NCBI RefSeq assembly: GCF_024505145.1
Contig: NZ_JANIAA010000041.1
Location: 26,681 to 90,680, forward strand
DNA from: Streptomyces rugosispiralis
GTDB lineage: Bacteria > Actinomycetota > Actinomycetes > Streptomycetales > Streptomycetaceae
Direction: 5' to 3'
DNA: 64,000 nucleotides
This document shows, one piece after another, positions 23,457-31,187 of this stretch (the stretch's first letter is position 1; every line of letters starts with the position of its first letter). The notes under the pieces were generated by a model. That model ran no database searches. It was not told the DNA's origin and saw only the letters and a program-made list of their open reading frames with translations. The translations under genes were made by a program, and so were the position numbers.

Positions 23457-24173
23457 TCAGTCGGCCAGGTGCACGGAGAAGAGGTCCTTGGCGTCGGGGA
23501 AGAGATCGAGACGCGTCGGGTCGATGGTCAGGTCGATTCCGTCGCAGAGGAGGTCGACGGGCGGCTTGTCGTCCTTACCGCCGTCGCCACCCTTGCCGTC
23601 GTCCTTACCGTCGTCGTCCTTGCCGCCGCCGTCGCCCTTACCGCCGCCGTCGCCCGTACCGCCGTCGTCCGGCCGCTGGGTCGGCGGGGCGGGCGGCTCC
23701 GCCGTACAGCGCGGGGTGACGACCGCCTTGGCCGTCGCCTCCGCGTACTTGCTCTCCGTGCCGGGGATGACGGTCTTGCCCACGGGCTTGTGCGTCTTCA
23801 CGGTGACGGTGAAGGACGTCGGCAGATAGCCCGGGACGCATCCGTCTCCGGTGAGCGAGGCGCCGTTCTGGTCGGCGAACCACTGCGCCTGTGCACAGGC
23901 GTCGCCCACGCCCAGTCCCCGCCCGTTCAGCAGGTCGTCCCATGCGCTGCCGTTCGCGATCGCCTCCAGGAACCCCTTGCGCAACTGGTCGCGGTAGTCC
24001 TGGGCGGCCGCGAGGGCCGCCGCGTCGGCGGCGGTCTGTCCGCCGCTGCGGGTCGCTCCGGCCTGGCCGACGGCGAAGAGGGCGAGCGCCAGGAAGAGCA
24101 GGCCCGCCACCGCCGTGATGTAGATCGGAAACGCCTGCCCCGCGTCGCTCCTGAGATCTCGGCGCGCTGTCAC
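23457..24173 (-). CDS. TadG-like pseudopilin, Gly/Asp/Lys-rich
   Basis: A 238-residue protein starting at GTG 24173, eight bases after flp. Its N-terminus SDAGQAFPIYITAVAGLLFLALALF is like TadE/TadG (a short charged leader, then one long hydrophobic helix), but the Glu normally at +5 of the mature pilin is replaced (QAFPIY), so processing may differ. The middle carries four to six cysteines in an extracellular region (VGDACAQAQ, GDGCVPG, TPRCTAEPP, LLCDG). Residues ~165-205 are a Gly/Asp/Lys-rich linker (GGGKGDGGGKDDDGKDDGKG). Confidence 0.78.
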   Translation of the reverse strand: MTARRDLRSDAGQAFPIYITAVAGLLFLALALFAVGQAGATRSGGQTAADAAALAAAQDYRDQLRKGFLEAIANGSAWDDLLNGRGLGVGDACAQAQWFADQNGASLTGDGCVPGYLPTSFTVTVKTHKPVGKTVIPGTESKYAEATAKAVVTPRCTAEPPAPPTQRPDDGGTGDGGGKGDGGGKDDDGKDDGKGGDGGKDDKPPVDLLCDGIDLTIDPTRLDLFPDAKDLFSVHLAD

Positions 24174-24181
24174 GGGACCGG

Positions 24182-24346
24182 TCAGATGCCGACGACCTGT
24201 GAGATCTTGTCGGAGATGGCGTTTGCGATCATGCTGCCGAAGTCTGTGGTCGACAGGACCAGCACGATGGCCACCACCACGGCGATGATGCCCAGGTATT
24301 CGATCGAGGTCTGTCCCCGATCGTTCCGCATGACGCGCTTCCCCAT
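24182..24346 (-). CDS. flp: Flp-type major pilin
   Basis: A 54-residue prepilin. ATG 24346 is chosen because GGAGG lies eight bases upstream; longer in-frame starts lack this. The leader MGKRVMRNDRG ends at the prepilin peptidase site G11|Q12, followed by QTSIEY with Glu at +5 and Tyr at +6, the Flp signature, and a single hydrophobic helix (LGIIAVVVAIVLVL). The mature pilin is 43 residues. A 274-base gap separates it from tadC upstream, so it probably has its own promoter, as befits a major subunit needed in excess. Confidence 0.92.
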   Translation of the reverse strand: MGKRVMRNDRGQTSIEYLGIIAVVVAIVLVLSTTDFGSMIANAISDKISQVVGI

Positions 24347-24620
24347 TGTGTTCCCCTCCATGGGCTGCCGTCCCTCTGTGGTCCGGCGACTCAACCCCCG
24401 TGGTGTCGCTCGCGACACGAGCAAAGTACGCCGAAACAGCCGTCTCGGAACAGTGCCCTAGGAAGCATTGACTTCCCCGTTCATCACGTTCGAACCGTGG
24501 ACGTGACGACCAACCCCGACCGCGCATCCGTCTCACCCCCTCCCGCACCGAGGAGTTCTCCGTCGACGACTGTCCCACATTCAATTGCAACCGCGAAGGG
24601 GCTTCACCTAAAAGAGACCG

Positions 24621-25508
24621 TCAGTCCCCGGTCACCGAGCCGAAGTCGGTACCCGACCCGATGAAGAACCCCGCGACGAGCAACACCATGGTTCCGGGCA
24701 CCATGAAGGTCGTGATGACCATGGTCGCCTTCGGCACCGCGCGGGCCGCGCGCCGCCGGGCGTTCTGCGCGTCCGTACGGCGCATGTCGTTCGCAATGGC
24801 GATCAACGTTTCGACAATCGGAGCGCCCAGCTCCTCGCCCTGCTGAAGGGCGGTGACGAACTGCGCGACCTGTTCTGAGTCATTACGTTTACGTAGTTCC
24901 TCGAACGCCTGACGGCGGCTGACCCCCATGTCCATTTGCCGAAGTGTGATGCGAAGTTCATCCGCCCAGGGGCCCTCATACTTCTCGGCGACCCGGTCCA
25001 GGGCCTGACGGAAGCTCAAACCGGCGCTCACCACGACGGCCAGAACGTCCAGAAAGTCCGGCAACGTCCGCTCGATCGCGTCCTTGCGCTCGCGCACCGC
25101 CGCCCAGATGCCCACCTCGATCCAGAACAGCCCGAACGCCACCAGCAGCAGCGCCAGCAGGACTTGACCCCTGCCCAGCATCACCAGCGCCCCGACGAAG
25201 CCGAGCGCCCCGTAGACCGCCCGCCGGGCCGCGTAGCGATCCACCGTCAGACCGCCCGGATTGCCCGCCAGATCGATCCGGCGGCGGACCCGGGCCACCC
25301 GCTTCTCGCCCATCAGCCGCAGCACCAGCGGGGCGTAGCGCATGCCCAGCCGGTCGACGGCCGAGCCGACCACGGTCGTCCGACTGGAGCCGACCTCCAG
25401 GGCCACCGCCAGATCGCTGGGCAGCTTGGCCTCGCTGCGGTACAGCGTGATGCCGTAGGCGATGCCCGCCACCGCGAGACCGGCCGCCAGCGCCAGCAGC
25501 AGTGCCAT
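24621..25508 (-). CDS. tadC: TadC-type inner-membrane platform protein (T2SS F family)
   Basis: A 295-residue GspF/TadC-family protein that forms the membrane platform of the Flp pilus machine with TadB. ATG 25508 is used; TTG 25517 is also possible. Membrane segments lie near residues 3-22, 95-130 and at the C-terminus (MVITTFMVPGTMVLLVAGFFI). The F domain contains DFLDVLAVVVSAGLSFRQALDRVA and ELRITLRQMDMGVSRRQAFEEL, and LVTALQQGEELGAPIVETL-type sequence, read here as FVTALQQGEELGAPIVETL. Confidence 0.9.
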   Translation of the reverse strand: MALLLALAAGLAVAGIAYGITLYRSEAKLPSDLAVALEVGSSRTTVVGSAVDRLGMRYAPLVLRLMGEKRVARVRRRIDLAGNPGGLTVDRYAARRAVYGALGFVGALVMLGRGQVLLALLLVAFGLFWIEVGIWAAVRERKDAIERTLPDFLDVLAVVVSAGLSFRQALDRVAEKYEGPWADELRITLRQMDMGVSRRQAFEELRKRNDSEQVAQFVTALQQGEELGAPIVETLIAIANDMRRTDAQNARRRAARAVPKATMVITTFMVPGTMVLLVAGFFIGSGTDFGSVTGD

Positions 25509-25546
25509 CTCCCTCAAGTCCCCTCTACCTGGATTCGCTCGTACGT

Positions 25547-25625
25547 CGGTCTCGGACGGTCTCGGACGGTCTCGGACAGTCTGGACGGTCTTGGGCGGCC
25601 TTGGTCGGCCTTGGGCGGTCTTGGA
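25547..25625. repeat. Decameric repeats between tadB and tadC
   Basis: Three exact copies of CGGTCTCGGA (25547-25576), then decayed versions built on CGGTCTTGG / CGGCCTTGG to about 25625. It fills most of the 121-base gap between the two platform genes. Confidence 0.8.
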
Positions 25626-25629
25626 CGTC

Positions 25630-26568
25630 TCAGACGTCGATCTTGGACATGCGGCGGATGAGGAAGAAGCCGATCCCGTACAGGCAGAAGGCCACGACCA
25701 CCGCCGCCTGCCCCCAGAAGGACGAGGTCATCCGGTCCAGCGAACCGGCCGAGATCCGGTTCATCAGCAGCAGCGTCCCGATCCCCAGCAGCGGTACGAC
25801 ATAGGCGGTGACCGTCACCTGCGAGAGCTGGGTGCGCACCTCCCGCCGGGTCTCCTTGCGCTCCTCCAGCGTCTGGGTGAGGTTGCGCAGCGAGCTGACC
25901 ACGGTGCCGCCGGCCCGGTTGGACAGCACCAGCGTGGTGACCAGCACCACCAGCTCCCGGGACGGCAGCCGCTCGGCCAGCTCCTCCAGCGCGTCGTCGA
26001 TCGAGTGGCCGACGGCCAGCTTGGCCGCGACCTTGGCCAGCTCCTCGCCCGCCGGCGCCTCCATCTCGTCCGCCGCCATGCCGAGCGCGGTGCGCAGCGC
26101 CAGCCCGGCCTGGGTGGCGTTGGCCAGGATCCGCGACAGCTCGGGCAGTTGGTTGATGAAGCGCTCTATCCGCTTCTGGCGCTGCCAGCTGAGGAACGCG
26201 AAGGCCCCCCAGACGGCGACCACCGCCGCTATCGGGCCGAAGAACGCCGCGAGGAAGGACGCCGCGATCACCCACAGCCCGGCCGCCGCCCCCGCCGTGT
26301 AGACGAAGAACTCCCCCGGGGTGATCTCCAGGCCGGTGGCCGCCAGCCGCAGTTCCAGCTTCCGGCCCAGGGAGGTGGTGCGCAGCCACCGGTCGACACC
26401 CGAGAAGCGGCGCGCACGGGCGGTGCCCGGCAGCGGGCCGGTCTCCGACAGCCGGTCGATCAGCGCACGCTGCTGCTCCTTGCCGCGTACGTAGGTGTGC
26501 ACGCCCACGACGCCCAGCGCGCCGCACACCAGCGTCGTGCCGAGGGCGGCCGTCGCGAGATGGTCCAT
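25630..26568 (-). CDS. tadB: TadB-type inner-membrane platform protein (T2SS F family)
   Basis: A 312-residue GspF-family protein, partner of TadC. It has membrane segments at residues ~5-25, 92-130 (two), 255-275 and 285-305, and an F domain with FINQLPELSRILANATQAGLALRTAL and LVLVTTLVLSNRAGGTVVSSLRNL, read as LVTTLVLSNRAGGTVVSSL. It begins eight bases after the cpaF stop. No anomaly other than the repeat-filled gap to tadC. Confidence 0.9.
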   Translation of the reverse strand: MDHLATAALGTTLVCGALGVVGVHTYVRGKEQQRALIDRLSETGPLPGTARARRFSGVDRWLRTTSLGRKLELRLAATGLEITPGEFFVYTAGAAAGLWVIAASFLAAFFGPIAAVVAVWGAFAFLSWQRQKRIERFINQLPELSRILANATQAGLALRTALGMAADEMEAPAGEELAKVAAKLAVGHSIDDALEELAERLPSRELVVLVTTLVLSNRAGGTVVSSLRNLTQTLEERKETRREVRTQLSQVTVTAYVVPLLGIGTLLLMNRISAGSLDRMTSSFWGQAAVVVAFCLYGIGFFLIRRMSKIDV

Positions 26569-26576
26569 GGGCCCTG

Positions 26577-28115
26577 CTACCTCCGGTCCCTGGGGTCGAA
26601 CGAGGGTCGGTCGTGTGCGGGTCGGTCCTGCGCGGGTCGGTCCTGTGGCGGTCGGCCGAACGGGGGCCGGTCGTACGGGGGCCGGTCGTACGGGGGCCCG
26701 CCGTACGGGGGCCGGTCGTACGGGGGCCCGCCGTACGGAGGCCCGTCGTACGGGGGCCGGTCGTACGGGTCGTATCCGGCCGCGCGGGTGGCGAGCTGCG
26801 CCGGGAAGGCGGCCACGCCGAAGGCGGGCGGCACCGATTCGCTGGCCATCCGCAGCCGCTCGGCGACCCGCTCCGGCAGCGGGAAGTAGCCGAACCGCCC
26901 GTGCACCACCCGGTCCGCACCCATCGGCTGGGCGTCGAAACGGCAGACGGTGGCGATGCGGTACGACTCGTGGCCGTGGCTGTCGAGCAGCGCGATCTCG
27001 CTGATCCGCCGCGAGCCGTCGGCGTGCCGGACGAGCTGCACGATGCAGTCCACGGCGCTGTTGATCTGGTCCCGCAGCGCCTCGTAGGGGATCGCCACAT
27101 CCGACATGGAGGCGAGCGTCTGGAGCCGCATCAGCGCGTCCTCGGCGCTGTTGGCGTGCACTGTGGCCAGCGAGCCGTCATGGCCGGTGGACATGGCCTG
27201 GAGCATGTCGAGGGTCTCACCGCCGCGCACCTCGCCGACGATGATGCGGTCGGGGCGCATCCGGAGGGAGTTGCGGACCAGGTCGCGGATGGTGATCCGG
27301 CCGCTGCCCTCGACGTTGGGCGGCCGGGACTCCAGCCGGATGACATGGGTCTGCTGGAGCTGGAGTTCGGCGGCGTCCTCGACGGTGATGATGCGCTCCC
27401 CGTCGGGGATCAGCCCGGACAGCGCGTTGAGCAGCGTGGTCTTGCCGGATCCGGTGGGCCCGGAGACCACGACGTTGAACTTGGCCCGCACCAGCGCCGC
27501 GAGCAGCATCAGCATCTGCTCGTCCAGCGTGCCCATGCCGATCAGCTCATGGAGGGTGTAGGCGCGGGGGAAGCGGCGGATGGTGAGGGTGGCGCCGGTG
27601 AGGGCGAGCGGCGGGATGATCACGTTGACGCGCTCGCCGGAGGGCAGCCGGGCGTCGACCATCGGATTCGACTCGTCCACACGGCGGTTGACCGTGGAGA
27701 CGATGCGCTCGATGGTCTGCATCAGCTGCTCTTCGGAGGCGAAGCGTACGGGGACCAGCTCGACCCGGCCGGCGCGCTCCACGAAGATCTGGTCCGGGCC
27801 GTTGACCATGATCTCGGTGATGGAGGCGTCCTCGAGGAGCGGTTCGAGCACCCCGAGGCCGAGCGCCTCGTCCACCACCCGGCGGATCAGCTGGGAGCGC
27901 TCGCTGGTGGACAGCACCGGACCCTCGCGGCTGATGATGTGGCCGAGCACGCGCTCCAGCCGGGAGCGGCGCTCGACGGTGGAGAGCGACGACATCTCCG
28001 CGAGGTCGATCTCCTCCAGCAGCTTGGCGCGGTAGACGGAGACGAGGTGCCCGTCCTGGCGCCCGCCGCCCTCGCCGGGCCCCTCGGGCGCGGTGATACG
28101 GGACCGCAGGCTCAT
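26577..28115 (-). CDS. cpaF: CpaF/TadA pilus assembly ATPase with PPY-repeat tail
   Basis: A 512-residue secretion ATPase of the VirB11/CpaF group that powers Flp pilus assembly. ATG 28115 overlaps the upstream tadE stop. Motifs include LGLGVLEPLLEDASITEIMVN, Walker A VVSGPTGSGKTTLLN, the Asp box VEDAAELQLQ, Walker B RMRPDRIIVGEVRG and the His box STGHDGSLATVHANS. Core homology ends near residue 450. The last ~60 residues are pentapeptide repeats of types PPYDR and PPYGG with a PAQDR end, not part of the family. They are Tyr/Pro-rich and probably disordered, perhaps a partner-binding tail. Confidence 0.94.
   Translation of the reverse strand: MSLRSRITAPEGPGEGGGRQDGHLVSVYRAKLLEEIDLAEMSSLSTVERRSRLERVLGHIISREGPVLSTSERSQLIRRVVDEALGLGVLEPLLEDASITEIMVNGPDQIFVERAGRVELVPVRFASEEQLMQTIERIVSTVNRRVDESNPMVDARLPSGERVNVIIPPLALTGATLTIRRFPRAYTLHELIGMGTLDEQMLMLLAALVRAKFNVVVSGPTGSGKTTLLNALSGLIPDGERIITVEDAAELQLQQTHVIRLESRPPNVEGSGRITIRDLVRNSLRMRPDRIIVGEVRGGETLDMLQAMSTGHDGSLATVHANSAEDALMRLQTLASMSDVAIPYEALRDQINSAVDCIVQLVRHADGSRRISEIALLDSHGHESYRIATVCRFDAQPMGADRVVHGRFGYFPLPERVAERLRMASESVPPAFGVAAFPAQLATRAAGYDPYDRPPYDGPPYGGPPYDRPPYGGPPYDRPPYDRPPFGRPPQDRPAQDRPAHDRPSFDPRDRR
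26640..26765 (-). repeat. Pentapeptide-coding tandem repeat at the 3' end of cpaF
   Basis: Repeats of a 15-base unit related to GGGGGCCGGTCGTAC on the plus strand, about eight clear copies, coding for PPYDR/PPYGG units on the minus strand. Confidence 0.8.
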
Positions 28116-28696
28116 GGCTGACCCCCTCCCGTCGCCTGGAGCTGTCCGTCGTCGCACGGCATGGTGGCGCTCTTCTCTGCGCTGCCGAAGTCGAAGCCGG
28201 GGATGACGGAGGGGATGGCCACGGTCGCGGTGGCCTGCGCCTCCCCGCCTCCGCAGCCACCGCTGCCGATGCTGGCCCCGTCGGCCAGCCATCCGCTGAT
28301 CGCCGCCTTCCCGGCGGCCTGCGGGCTGGTCTGCGGCTCGTCCAGGGACGCCGTCCGCGCCGCCGCCCGCGCCGCCGTGCCCGCCTGCTGCGCGGCGTAC
28401 GCGGCGATGCCGAGCTGCACGGCGGCGAGCGCGACGAGGATCAGGACCGGCAGAAACCCGAGGAACTCGATGGACGCGGACCCGGCGTCGCCCCGCCCCC
28501 GCCGCGACGCGCCGGGGCGCCGCCCCACCCGGCCCGAGCCCACGGCCTGGCGGCCGGGCCGGCGCGCGGCGGCGGCCGTGGCGGGCCCACCGCCCGGCGC
28601 CGCGGGGCCCCCGGCCGCCCCAGGACGGTCACGGTGGCGGGGCGCCGTCGCGGGGCCGCCGGGGGCGATCCGCACGCGCACGCGGTGACGGGTCAT
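28112..28696 (-). CDS. TadE-family pseudopilin with long basic leader
   Basis: A 194-residue TadE-like protein. The pilin-like segment GDAGSASIEFLGFLPVLILVAL has a prepilin site G72|S73 with Glu at +5, followed by a hydrophobic helix and a region with two cysteine-containing turns (GSGGCGGGEAQ, TMPCDDGQ). The 70-residue region before the site is very rich in Arg, Gly, Pro and Ala and unusually long for a prepilin leader; an internal start may be used, but GGAGGAGG five bases upstream supports ATG 28696. It is tightly packed between the cpaE-tadE fusion and cpaF. Confidence 0.85.
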   Translation of the reverse strand: MTRHRVRVRIAPGGPATAPRHRDRPGAAGGPAAPGGGPATAAAARRPGRQAVGSGRVGRRPGASRRGRGDAGSASIEFLGFLPVLILVALAAVQLGIAAYAAQQAGTAARAAARTASLDEPQTSPQAAGKAAISGWLADGASIGSGGCGGGEAQATATVAIPSVIPGFDFGSAEKSATMPCDDGQLQATGGGQP

Positions 28697-28697
28697 C

Positions 28698-30440
28698 TCA
28701 GCCTCCTCCGCCCGCCAGGTCGGTCTCGTCCGCCGCGCCCGCCGTGCCCGTGACCGTCCAGGGGAAGTCGGCGGCGCCCGGGAAGAGGATCGGGACCTGG
28801 AGCTCGACCGTGGCCTTGTAGACCGTGCCGTCGCCGCCGCAGTCGATGTTGGCGGTCCAGGAGCCGGGGATGTCCTTCGCGGCCGCGTCCTGGCAGGCGC
28901 CCGCGCCCTTGGCGGCGCCCGCGCGGGCGCCCTTGTCGGCGGAGTTGCCCGCCAGCGAGTACGTGTAGCCCACCAGCACCAGCTGCCAGATGACCGCGAG
29001 CACGATCAGCGCCAGCGGCAGGACGCCGAGGAACTCGACCGTCACCTGGCCGCGGTCGCCGCCGCCCCGCTTGCGCAGGAAGCCCTTGGTGGACGGCGGG
29101 GCGATCTCGTTCAGCGCGTCGGTGCCGTCGCCGACGCTGCCCTGCGCCGGGTCGCCGCCCGCCTCTATGGCATGGCGCCGCCGCAGCCCCGGCAGGGCGC
29201 GCTCGCCGCCGCCCCCGGCCGCGTGGCCGCCCCGGTGGCCCGCGCGGCGGCCGCCGCCCGGGGGCCCCGCCGCCACCAGGCCCAGCTCACCGGCCAGCCC
29301 CCACAGCGCCTGTTTGACGGCCGACTTGGCGTCCAGGTCGTGCATCCGGCCCGAGTCGACGGCGGGTTGCAGCTCCTTGAATCCGGCCGGGATCGCCGTG
29401 CGCGCCACGGTCGTACCGGTGGCCCGCTGGACCAGCTGCGGCTGGATCTCCGCGCTGCGGGTGTGCCGGTTGACCACGGTCACGGTCTCCTCCGCCTTGC
29501 GGATCTGGAGCCGGTCCCACAGCCGCACCATGCGCTTGGCGGCGCGCACCGCGACCACGTCCGGGGTGGTCACCAGCAGCGCGATGTCCGCGAGCTCCAC
29601 GGCGGCGGCGCCCGCGGAGGTCATCTGGGTACCGCAGTCGACGATCACGACCTCGAAGCGCGACCGCAGCGCGCCGATCACCTGCCGGGCGGTGCCGTCG
29701 GTCACCTCCTCGCCGCGCTCGCCCTCGCCCGGCGCGAGCAGCAGCCCGAGCCCGGTCTGGTGGGTGAACACCGCGTCCTGGAGCACCCGCGGCGAGATGT
29801 CGTTGATCTGCGCCAGATCGGCGATCGAGCGCCGGAACTGGACGTCGAGGTACGAGGCGATGTCCCCGGACTGGAGGTCCATGTCGACCAGCGCGACCTT
29901 ACGGCCCGCGGCCCGCGCGGCGAGCGCGAGCTGTACGGCGGTCACGGTGGTGCCGACCCCGCCCTTGGCGCCCGCGACCGCGACCAGCTTGCCGCCGGGC
30001 CCGGCGGGATACGGGTCGCCGCCGCCCCCGAGATGGCGCCGCACGCCGGTGGCCCACTGGGCGGCGCCCTGGACGCGGGCGGCCAGCTCGTCGTACGCCA
30101 GCGGTATCCCGGCGATGCCGCGGGCCCCGGCGTCCATGGCGGCCGAGTACAGCGCGGGCCCCGCGTCCGCGGTCACCAGCACCACGCCCACCGCGGGGAA
30201 GCGCAGCGCGATCTCGCGGATCAGCTCAAGCGCCGGGGCCGGGCCGATGCGCTCATGGACGAGGACGACCTCCGGCAGCTCCTCCAGGGAGGCGGCGGCC
30301 AGCGAGGCGAGGGTGTCGAGCAGCAGGGTCGAGTCGCCCACCGGCGCCGACGGTTCGACACCGGGCAGCTGGCCGAGCAGCCCACTGAGGGAGTGGGCGG
30401 CGTCGGGGTCGCCGACGGCCGGCAGAATTCTGATCGTCAC
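28698..30440 (-). CDS. CpaE-type ATPase fused to a TadE pseudopilin
   Basis: A 580-residue two-part protein. Residues ~1-135 are a receiver-like domain, as in CpaE. Residues ~150-390 are a MinD/ParA-type ATPase with deviant Walker A AGAKGGVGTTV (K159 onward), VALVDMDLQSGDIA and VVIVDCGTQ. A Gly/Arg/Ala linker follows (about 390-460). Then GDRGQVTVEFLGVLPLALIVLA is a complete TadE start with a prepilin peptidase site G464|Q465, Glu at +5 and a long hydrophobic helix, leaving a 116-residue pilin domain with a Cys pair. Normally these are two proteins. CpaE homologues position and activate Tad pilus assembly. Confidence 0.9.
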   Translation of the reverse strand: MTIRILPAVGDPDAAHSLSGLLGQLPGVEPSAPVGDSTLLLDTLASLAAASLEELPEVVLVHERIGPAPALELIREIALRFPAVGVVLVTADAGPALYSAAMDAGARGIAGIPLAYDELAARVQGAAQWATGVRRHLGGGGDPYPAGPGGKLVAVAGAKGGVGTTVTAVQLALAARAAGRKVALVDMDLQSGDIASYLDVQFRRSIADLAQINDISPRVLQDAVFTHQTGLGLLLAPGEGERGEEVTDGTARQVIGALRSRFEVVIVDCGTQMTSAGAAAVELADIALLVTTPDVVAVRAAKRMVRLWDRLQIRKAEETVTVVNRHTRSAEIQPQLVQRATGTTVARTAIPAGFKELQPAVDSGRMHDLDAKSAVKQALWGLAGELGLVAAGPPGGGRRAGHRGGHAAGGGGERALPGLRRRHAIEAGGDPAQGSVGDGTDALNEIAPPSTKGFLRKRGGGDRGQVTVEFLGVLPLALIVLAVIWQLVLVGYTYSLAGNSADKGARAGAAKGAGACQDAAAKDIPGSWTANIDCGGDGTVYKATVELQVPILFPGAADFPWTVTGTAGAADETDLAGGGG

Positions 30441-30456
30441 CGCGGCACCTCCTCAC

Positions 30457-31161
30457 TCATTTGTCGCCGTCGAGGGTGTAGGTGCGGTCGCCGGGGTCTA
30501 TGGAGCGGCCCCCGCCGGGCGCGACCAGCGCGAGCCGCACATGCGAGGCGAACGACTCGGCGTACGCGACGCGCTGGGCGTTCCTGGTCTCGAGCGCGAA
30601 GGTGATCGGCACGGCCTCGTTGATCCGCCGCTTGTCGTCCTGGTCGGGCTCCAGGGCGGTGATCTTGCCGAGGTCGAGCACCTCGGCGCCCGCGACGATC
30701 AACTTGGAGACCGGCTTCTCGCCCTGGGTGTTGCCCTCGAAGGTGGCGTAGATGTTGACCCTGGCGCCGGGGGTGATCTTGCCCGCGACACCGGTCGCCG
30801 CGTCGACCATGATCGCGATCTCCTGCTGCCCGGGCTTCAGGGCGGGCCGGTTCACGATCATGTCGCGCTGGAGCAGCGACCCCTTGGTCAGCTGGGTCAC
30901 GGCGATCTTCCCGCGTAGCTCGTCGAGATCGGTGACGGCGGTGGAGGGCACATAGCGCTTGGGCATCGAGACCTTCTCGAACTCCCCCGCGTCCAGCGCC
31001 TTGTACGGCTTGACGTCCGAGGTGAGCTTGTAGGCCGTGGTCTCTGGGCCGACCTTCGACTCCACGTCGTTGACGACGGAGAGGACTCCGGCGAAGGCGC
31101 CGACGGCGCACAGGACCGACAGGAGCAGCAGGATGACTCCGCGGCGCTGGCGTGAATTCAT
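30457..31161 (-). CDS. cpaB: CpaB/RcpC-type pilus assembly protein
   Basis: A 234-residue protein with one N-terminal membrane segment (RRGVILLLLSVLCAVGAFAGVLSVV), then a SAF domain and the CpaB/RcpC region (VPSTAVTDLDELRGKIAVT, KGSLLQRDMIVNRP, QEIAIMVDAATGVAGKITPGARVNIYATF in part). ATG 31161 is preferred to GTG 31170, which is too near the AGG ribosome binding site. SAF domains bind glycans, and CpaB is thought to act at the cell envelope in pilus assembly. It precedes the CpaE fusion by 16 bases. Confidence 0.88.
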   Translation of the reverse strand: MNSRQRRGVILLLLSVLCAVGAFAGVLSVVNDVESKVGPETTAYKLTSDVKPYKALDAGEFEKVSMPKRYVPSTAVTDLDELRGKIAVTQLTKGSLLQRDMIVNRPALKPGQQEIAIMVDAATGVAGKITPGARVNIYATFEGNTQGEKPVSKLIVAGAEVLDLGKITALEPDQDDKRRINEAVPITFALETRNAQRVAYAESFASHVRLALVAPGGGRSIDPGDRTYTLDGDK

Positions 31162-31187
31162 GGGTCGCACAACCTCGTTCGGGGACG

